Positions 58,416 to 64,000 of a stretch of DNA of 64,000 nt are shown in pieces (within the stretch, counting starts at the first letter, position 1; the number at the start of each line of letters is the position of its first letter). Origin of the DNA: Thamnidium elegans (Eukaryota; Mucoromycota; Mucoromycetes; Mucorales; Mucoraceae). A program made the position numbers and the translations under genes. The stretch lies in the NCBI GenBank assembly GCA_025201345.1, contig JAIXMG010000016.1:62001-126000 (forward strand). Reading direction: 5' to 3'. The notes beneath the pieces are model-generated. The model was not told the origin of the DNA, ran no database searches, and saw only the letters and a program-made list of their open reading frames with translations.

Positions 58416-59633
58416 TTAATATGGGTATTGATGTTGTTGTTGCTGTTGATGATGTTGTTGATATTGTTGTTGTTGTTGAAGAGGAGGAGGAGTATATTGA
58501 GTACCACCATAACTTTGAGATAACTCATCATCACCTAATAACTCCTTCACTTCCCAAATATTTTGCTTGGAACCGACCGAGAATTCAAGATCTTCTTTAG
58601 TAATTGAATCCCAATACTTGTAAACCATCATGACAGCCAAAAGCGTACAAATGGTACCAAAGAATAAACCATCGACATAATGTTTTACTTGATCACATAT
58701 AGTAACCGAAAAGATATAAAGAAGCACTTGACCAACGATAAAGAATGCTGTGCCGAATAAGATATCGCCTAATGGCCAACGGTCGTCTAGCGTATTGACA
58801 ACCAAAATGATTTGTGAGATAACATAAACAATGAATGCAATACCATTGATAATAAAATAAAATGCCCATAATGCTCCTGGTGCAGAATAATTAAATGGTC
58901 CAATCTGCTTAAATGTTGCAATCGCAATAAATCCAGTAATTAAAAAGATCAATAGCGAACTAATCCGAATCGACCAAAGTGATAATGGTGTACCGTCTTC
59001 TGCAAATTGGAATCCAACAAATCCATTTAATAATAAGCACCAAAATGTCGCGCACATAAATCCAACGTGAACTGCTGTAAACCACTATATAATATATTTA
59101 ATATAAAATTTCTCCCTCCCCCTTAAATAATAATTTAAATACTTTACTGGATAAACTGGCGATGAAGTAGGAATAATACCAGTTACAAGTAACATCTCAA
59201 GAAACGTAGTCATCATATACAAGTAAAAAAACATTACAATTTCCTTACGACCTAATAAAAAAATAATACATTACTTTTTATTGTTATTATTATGTTCATA
59301 TGTAATTTATTACCAACTGCTGTGTATTTAGATCGAATATGATAAATCATGATAGCCGTCATTACAATGGCAACAATATCGATTACAAGTGTAGCTGCAA
59401 AAAAAATAATATATAATGATAAATTAGAATACGTAAATTCAAGCACACAGACAAAATATATATATATATTTACCAGGCTGAAAGATTAGATTGCCACCAA
59501 TATCTATATTACGAGCATAACAAACAGGTTCTACTCCGTTTGCTTGACCTATCAATGGACAAAGCGGTAAAGCAATGGTCTGACAAATACCAGTGAAACT
59601 AAACGCTTCAAACTTATATACAATGTCAACCAT
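58416..59633 (-). CDS. CHS7: Chitin synthase export chaperone
   Basis: Exons 59633-59474, 59394-59314, 59251-59148 and 59084-58416 give 337 aa. Chs7 is an ER membrane chaperone required for exit of chitin synthase III (Chs3). Family blocks: LPLCPLIG, GVEPVCYARNIDIGGNLIFQ and SKYTAVGRKEIVMFFYLYMM, then about seven TM helices (e.g. GFMCATFWCLLLNGFVGFQF). The C-terminal tail is Gln/Tyr/Pro-rich (TQYTPPPLQQQQQYQQHHQQ). In-frame upstream ATG at 59681 adds only a non-conserved leader. Confidence 0.94.
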
Positions 59634-60822
59634 GTTTTTAAAATGAGAAGAAAAAGAGATGATGAAAGAAAAAGAGAACAAGGGGAAGGGGGGCGCAAAT
59701 ATATTATTTTATATTAGGGGGAGTTTTGGTTTTAGGGGAACCGTTTACGTGTAACTTGCAACTCTATAAAAGGTACTCGATCTGCAAAAACCGTGTATTT
59801 TTAGACTCTTCATATTTATAGTTCCCCCCGCCTTTTTATTCTAGATCAGCCCTTTTTTAATATGGCCATTTATCAATTTAGAACCTATACTCTCCTCTAA
59901 TAAACACCTTCAAAGCAAAAATAAAGACATGTCTATGATCTTGGAAACCTTTCGGGATAATTATAGGTTCCACATAATACATAAATTCATTAAAAAAAAA
60001 CCCCCCCTAGTCTTTTATTACCCTTCTTCGACATGTTTCACTTTGAATTTGCAACATTTGACATTGCACCATTGTTTTGTATACAACAATTGATCTTGTC
60101 AAACTACTGGACAACATTTATATACCTTGTATACCACTTTTTGTTGTTGTTAAAAACCAAAAGTTACAGTCATAAAAAAAAGAGAGAGATGTTCATTTTG
60201 TTACTGCTTTTCATTACTCATTTAAATCGAGCTCCTGCTGCTCACTTTGATTCTTAATAGTTGAAGGTTTTACATTGTTTACTCTTAACTGTATTAAAGA
60301 ATAGATGCAAATCCATGGTCTCTAGTTGCTTGGGTACCTGTAATATTTCTCTATGTCTTGTTGTTTTTTCAACTAGACTTTGATTATTTATACAGTTAGC
60401 AAAGCAACAACAAAAATATATATATATATATATAATATGAATCAAAACGTTTCATCCCTTTATTGTTTGTATTAGTATATATACTTGGTATGTATATTTA
60501 AGCTTTTAATTACATTTCTTACACTGTTTATTTTTATTTATCAATGTATTAAAAAAAAACTATTATATTCGCAAGCGGTAGCAGTGGTTTTCAAGTTTTT
60601 GAAGCTTTAAAGTTTAAACGTAACACAGAGTGATAATTAATACCTGGGCACTAAATATAATGTTTATGTGTGTATTTGTGTGTGTGTGAGTGAGCACAAA
60701 TTCCTTTTTTTTTTTTTATTTCTTGCAAAAAGTGGAGACTCGTTATCCCTCCTCCTCTCTCTCTCTCTCTCTCACTCACTCACTCTTTTTTTTGTAACCC
60801 TTTGTATAGTAACTATGCCCGT
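59634..60822. promoter_or_regulatory. Divergent region between CHS7 and the Zn2Cys6 gene
   Basis: 1.2 kb, no gene supported. It holds GT repeats (about 60668-60688), a CT microsatellite followed by CACT repeats (60755-60785) and poly-T, all just upstream of the regulator start at 60823. Frames at 60033-60257 (+) and 60254-60445 (-) have no known domain. Confidence 0.5.
60755..60785 (+). repeat. CT/CACT microsatellite in promoter
   Basis: (CT)n grading into (CACT)n, ending about 40 nt before the regulator ATG; a GAGA-type pyrimidine tract. Confidence 0.8.
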
Positions 60823-61201
60823 ATGGAATCGTCAATAACTAAGTTACCGTTAAATAGACGTACTAGTATCGAAAGCGATCAGTTCAAAAAAAAGTCGTCT
60901 AGAGCATGTACACCATGTCGTAAAAAAAAAGTCAAGTGTGATGGACAACAACCTTGTGATCGCTGTGCAAAGGCTGAAACTATATGTATTTATGATAAAC
61001 CTCAACAAAAGAAAGACACTCCAAAACCCATTTCTGATAATCACGAACCGAGATTAAGGGCACTTGAACAGTTTTTGAGACAATTTTCAAAATTATTAGA
61101 TATTACTGACCCTGAACCGCCTTTATTTTCAACCCCTAATCAAGTAAAAGGTAAAAAAATAAATAAAATAAAAACTTTTTTATTAGCAGTTTTATTTAAC
61201 T

Positions 61202-61236
<35 letters not shown>

Positions 61237-62792
61237 TTTAACACCGCATAGACTATCGATTACTACTACAGGACAAGGATTATACGTACCTGATAAGTAT
61301 CTTCGAACGGATAGAATACCTGACCCATATAAGCCAGGCATGAGTGATTGGAATCCTGTTATACAAGAAGTACTTGCGGGTTCAGATATTTCAACTTCAC
61401 CAGAACCAATTCGAGAAAATTTAATTCATATTTATTTTCAGTTTGTGGATCCAGTCATACCGATTTTACACAAATCTTCTTTTTTTCATCAGTTACGAAA
61501 TGGTCAGCCTATCAGTAAATTGTTACTAAACGCTATTTATTGTGTATCGTCTCGTTGGGATGTGTCATTTCCCACTATAAGTGAAGAACCTCGGGGATGG
61601 GCATTCTATCAAAATGCTGTTAGTTTATTAGACCAACAAAAGGACGTAAAACTATCAACTGTACAAGCATTATTTTTATTATTAAAGTATAACGAACACG
61701 TAAGAAGGCCTGGCTTTATTTGGAGGACAAGGTATTACTTTCAAATGATTGTACGCATGTGTAAAGATTTAGGTCTTCCACGTGAAATTATATGTACTTC
61801 AAGCAATATGTTTATTGAGATAGAAAAAAGAAAAAGGACTTTTTGGGCAGTTTATTGTTATGATGTGATGATGAGGTATAATACATATACATATATATTC
61901 GAATGGATTTATACTTATTTGTTTTTAAAATAGTATTGAAAATGGCACAACACCTAATTTTAGTACTGCAGATTGTTCACTTGATATTCCGCATGTTTTG
62001 GCTGACGAAGCCCAGGAACACGAAAAGATTATGCATTTTATATTATTAACTAAAATTATGCGTAATCAATCTGATATTATAGATTTTTTATATAGAAAGC
62101 ATAATAAGCCAACTTTAAATAATAATACGGCAAAACCATTTGATCAGTTAACAAACGAATTAAAAGCAACTATTGGTCTGATTACATCAACAACTAAATT
62201 CCCCAAGAAAGAAAACATGTGTTATACCATTTGCTTTTTATACTTGGCTTCCTGTTTTGCTACTATTTTACTTCATCGTCCTTTCGCTTTATTTCAACAA
62301 CAATCTATATCACCAACCACAAGATCACATCAAAGTCATTGTACTGAAGCTGCTACTAGAATTAAACTTATTACTGAACTTATATTAGAATGTGATGCAT
62401 TTGAAGATATGTATTGTTCAATTAGAGGAATCCAGCAAATTGTACATTATTTATCTGCTGCCATTACAATTTTTAAAGAAGGCAATTTTGAACAGGAGCT
62501 GCAAAATACACTAAAATTAACTCAAACATTGGCTTCTATATCACCTGCAACTGAAGTAGTAGGTCAGCGACAAAAGATAGAAACTTGTGTAAAACGTAAA
62601 AGTTTACATTTGCCTGATAATGTAGCTATGAATTATGGATTACAACAACAAACTATGAATACCACCCACTATGATAACCAATTATATACTACAACATCAC
62701 CACTTCCGAATATACCTAATCATCAATCTTTATTAGGATTATTGTTTAATAACGAAGAAGAAGGTGTAGCTCGTAATAATATACCAACTTGA
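60823..62792 (+). CDS. Zn2Cys6 transcription factor
   Basis: Exons 60823-61150, 61236-61875 and 61934-62792 give 608 aa. The binuclear zinc cluster CTPCRKKKVKCDGQQPCDRC ends AKAETIC, matching CX2CX6CX5CX2CX6C. It is followed by a short linker and helix (RLRALEQFLRQFSKLLDITD) and the fungal-specific regulatory domain (FVDPVIPILHKSSFFHQLRN; YYFQMIVRMCKDLGLPREI; EKRKRTFWAVYCYDVMM). The tail is Gln/Asn/Thr-rich. Nuclear DNA-binding regulator; targets unknown. Its stop is only 7 nt from that of the convergent U11-48K gene. Confidence 0.93.
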
Positions 62793-62799
62793 ACGAATA

Positions 62800-63683
62800 T
62801 TACGTTTTTATTTTGTATTGTTGCATATAAGCATGTATAAGTTCTCTTTGAATCTATTTTAAAAAAACAAATATTTTTAATACACAAATATATATATATA
62901 TATATATAACATACTTCTGTTGGTGTATTCATTTTCATTTTTATTCTGTATTTTTTATTCTTTTTACTTTGTTGTTCTTGTTGTTGTTTTCGTAAAGATT
63001 TTTTCTTTGCTTGGACCTGACGATCAATTTCATCCGAAAGAACAAGGTTTGTAGAATGATGATCCTTCCTTAATAGATTAGATCTCTGTATCATTTGATC
63101 ATACGCTTGACATTTTTCTGTAATAGTGGGTATAGCTTCTAATTCTTCAATATATCCCGGTTCTTGTACTGTCATCATGGTATCAATTCTATTTTTATAA
63201 CCTTCCAGATTCGGTTCAGATCCGTCTACAAATGAAATAACTGAAGTAGCTTCTTTGTAGAAAAACAAAGAACTTGGCGCTTTTGGGATTTTCTATATAT
63301 AACATTTTTTAACTAAACAAGTTAAAAAGTTTTTTTTTTTTTTTTGTTATTTTTATGACGAATTGTTTTGCTTACTTTTTCTACTTTGGTACCTCGACTT
63401 TTTAATAAACAACGTCTATAATGTTCTTTCATGTTGGAAGAAGAAGTATAATGTCGTTTATCAAATGGGCAAATAATCAATTTTTTTTGTTGCTACATGT
63501 TTTTTTTTTTTAAGCATTAGTTGAAATAATAAAATAATAATAAAATAATAATAATAATACATTTTGCCATTGCTGTAATTCTTTACGCGTCCAACCCAAC
63601 TTTGAAATCACTTTTTCTATTTGGTCATTTGCTTTTTCTACTCTTTTCGATATTAATACAAGTTGACTATGTCGATTATTCAT
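62800..63683 (-). CDS. SNRNP48: U11-48K-like protein of the minor spliceosome (CHHC zinc finger)
   Basis: Exons 63683-63561, 63492-63376, 63292-62915 and 62853-62800 give 223 aa. The CHHC finger is perfect: C-PFDKR-H-YTSSSNMKE-H-YRR-C (Cx5Hx9Hx3C), preceded by LGWTRKELQQW. U11-48K uses this finger to recognise the 5' splice site of U12-type introns; TRM13 methyltransferase has a similar finger but a catalytic domain that is absent here. The C-terminal region is Lys/Gln-rich and helical (EIDRQVQAKKKSLRKQQQEQ) and ends IQRELIHAYMQQYKIKT. Human U11-48K is longer (339 aa). Confidence 0.75.
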
Positions 63684-63997
63684 TTAAGGTTAAAGTATAC
63701 AACAGAAAAAAAAACAATTGGTTCGATACGCGCACTGAGGTCGAAAAAGGAACCCATTTATGACGAGTTGAAAAAGTCTGCGTACCAGTTACATCATTGT
63801 AGTACAATACAGCAATTTTATGCATGACGTTGAAACGTCTATTTCAACAAAAGTATTTCTTTGAATAGCCGAATTAGTTCAAGTTTTTTATTTTAGTTCA
63901 TCACACTACAAAAAGAAATTTTATTATAAATAAGGCCCTTGTTATTTTCAATTGTTATTCTTTTCTTCATTATAAACAATAATAATAATACAATAAA
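63684..63997. promoter_or_regulatory. Divergent promoter between SNRNP48 and the gene at the right edge
   Basis: 314 nt. A TATAAATA box at 63925-63932 lies 66 nt before the ATG at 63998, oriented for the plus strand. No open frame of note. Confidence 0.55.
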
Positions 63998-64000
63998 ATG
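63998..64000 (+). CDS. Probable start codon of a gene leaving the window
   Basis: The window ends in CAATAAAATG. The ATG is preceded by a purine-rich context typical of the starts in this window and by a TATA box at 63925. Nothing of the protein is visible. Confidence 0.4.

Noticed and set aside
63720..63735. tRNA B-box-like GGTTCGATAC
   Set aside because: No matching A box, anticodon arm or acceptor stem could be folded around it.

Overview
The window is nuclear DNA from an early-diverging filamentous fungus, most likely a mucoralean (Mucoromycota). It is AT-rich. It has many short introns (about 50-110 nt) with GT-AG ends, very long poly-T/poly-A tracts, and predicted proteins that read like Mucor/Rhizopus orthologues. 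All splice models below were built by eye: I joined reading frames at GT-AG borders and checked the phase of every exon, so gene spans are firmer than exact starts.

Layout. 1-730: a partial minus-strand exon and a small three-exon gene. 1278-5397: kynurenine 3-monooxygenase (BNA4), and on the other strand a Dcr2/PAP29-like metallophosphatase carrying six N-terminal repeats. 5400-8750: an accessory zone with a decayed multicopy mucoralean gene and a Tc1-type transposase scrap. 8749-12493: a Rho1 exchange factor of the ROM2 type. 12593-19062: three tandem, intronless F-box genes sharing promoter boxes. 19664-31000: HCS1/IGHMBP2 helicase, mitochondrial Phe-tRNA synthetase, RPB11 and a focadhesin homologue. 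32868-41037: Rab GDI, an unknown disordered protein, REV1 and a STIMATE-family membrane protein. 41288-46932: a chitin-deacetylase-like protein and a USP25/28-like protein, both lacking their catalytic residues. 48524-50344: hexokinase. 51446-52680: a mosaic of a recombinase-like fragment, a Tc1 transposase fragment and a Fanzor (eukaryotic TnpB relative) fragment. 53284-63683: AROS-like nucleolar protein, CDC3-type septin, TIM21, GLO3-type ArfGAP, CHS7, a Zn2Cys6 regulator and the minor-spliceosome protein U11-48K. The window ends on the ATG of a further gene.

The genes do not form one pathway, but several touch hyphal wall growth and polarity: ROM2 (Rho1 to glucan synthase), CHS7 (chitin synthase export), septin, GDI and GLO3 (membrane traffic), and the chitin-deacetylase-like protein. 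The most interesting points are a proposed 2-nt microexon in the Walker A codons of the helicase, the Fanzor/Tc1 mosaic, two adjacent apparent pseudoenzymes, and the F-box triplet with conserved upstream boxes. No tRNA, rRNA or CRISPR array was seen.
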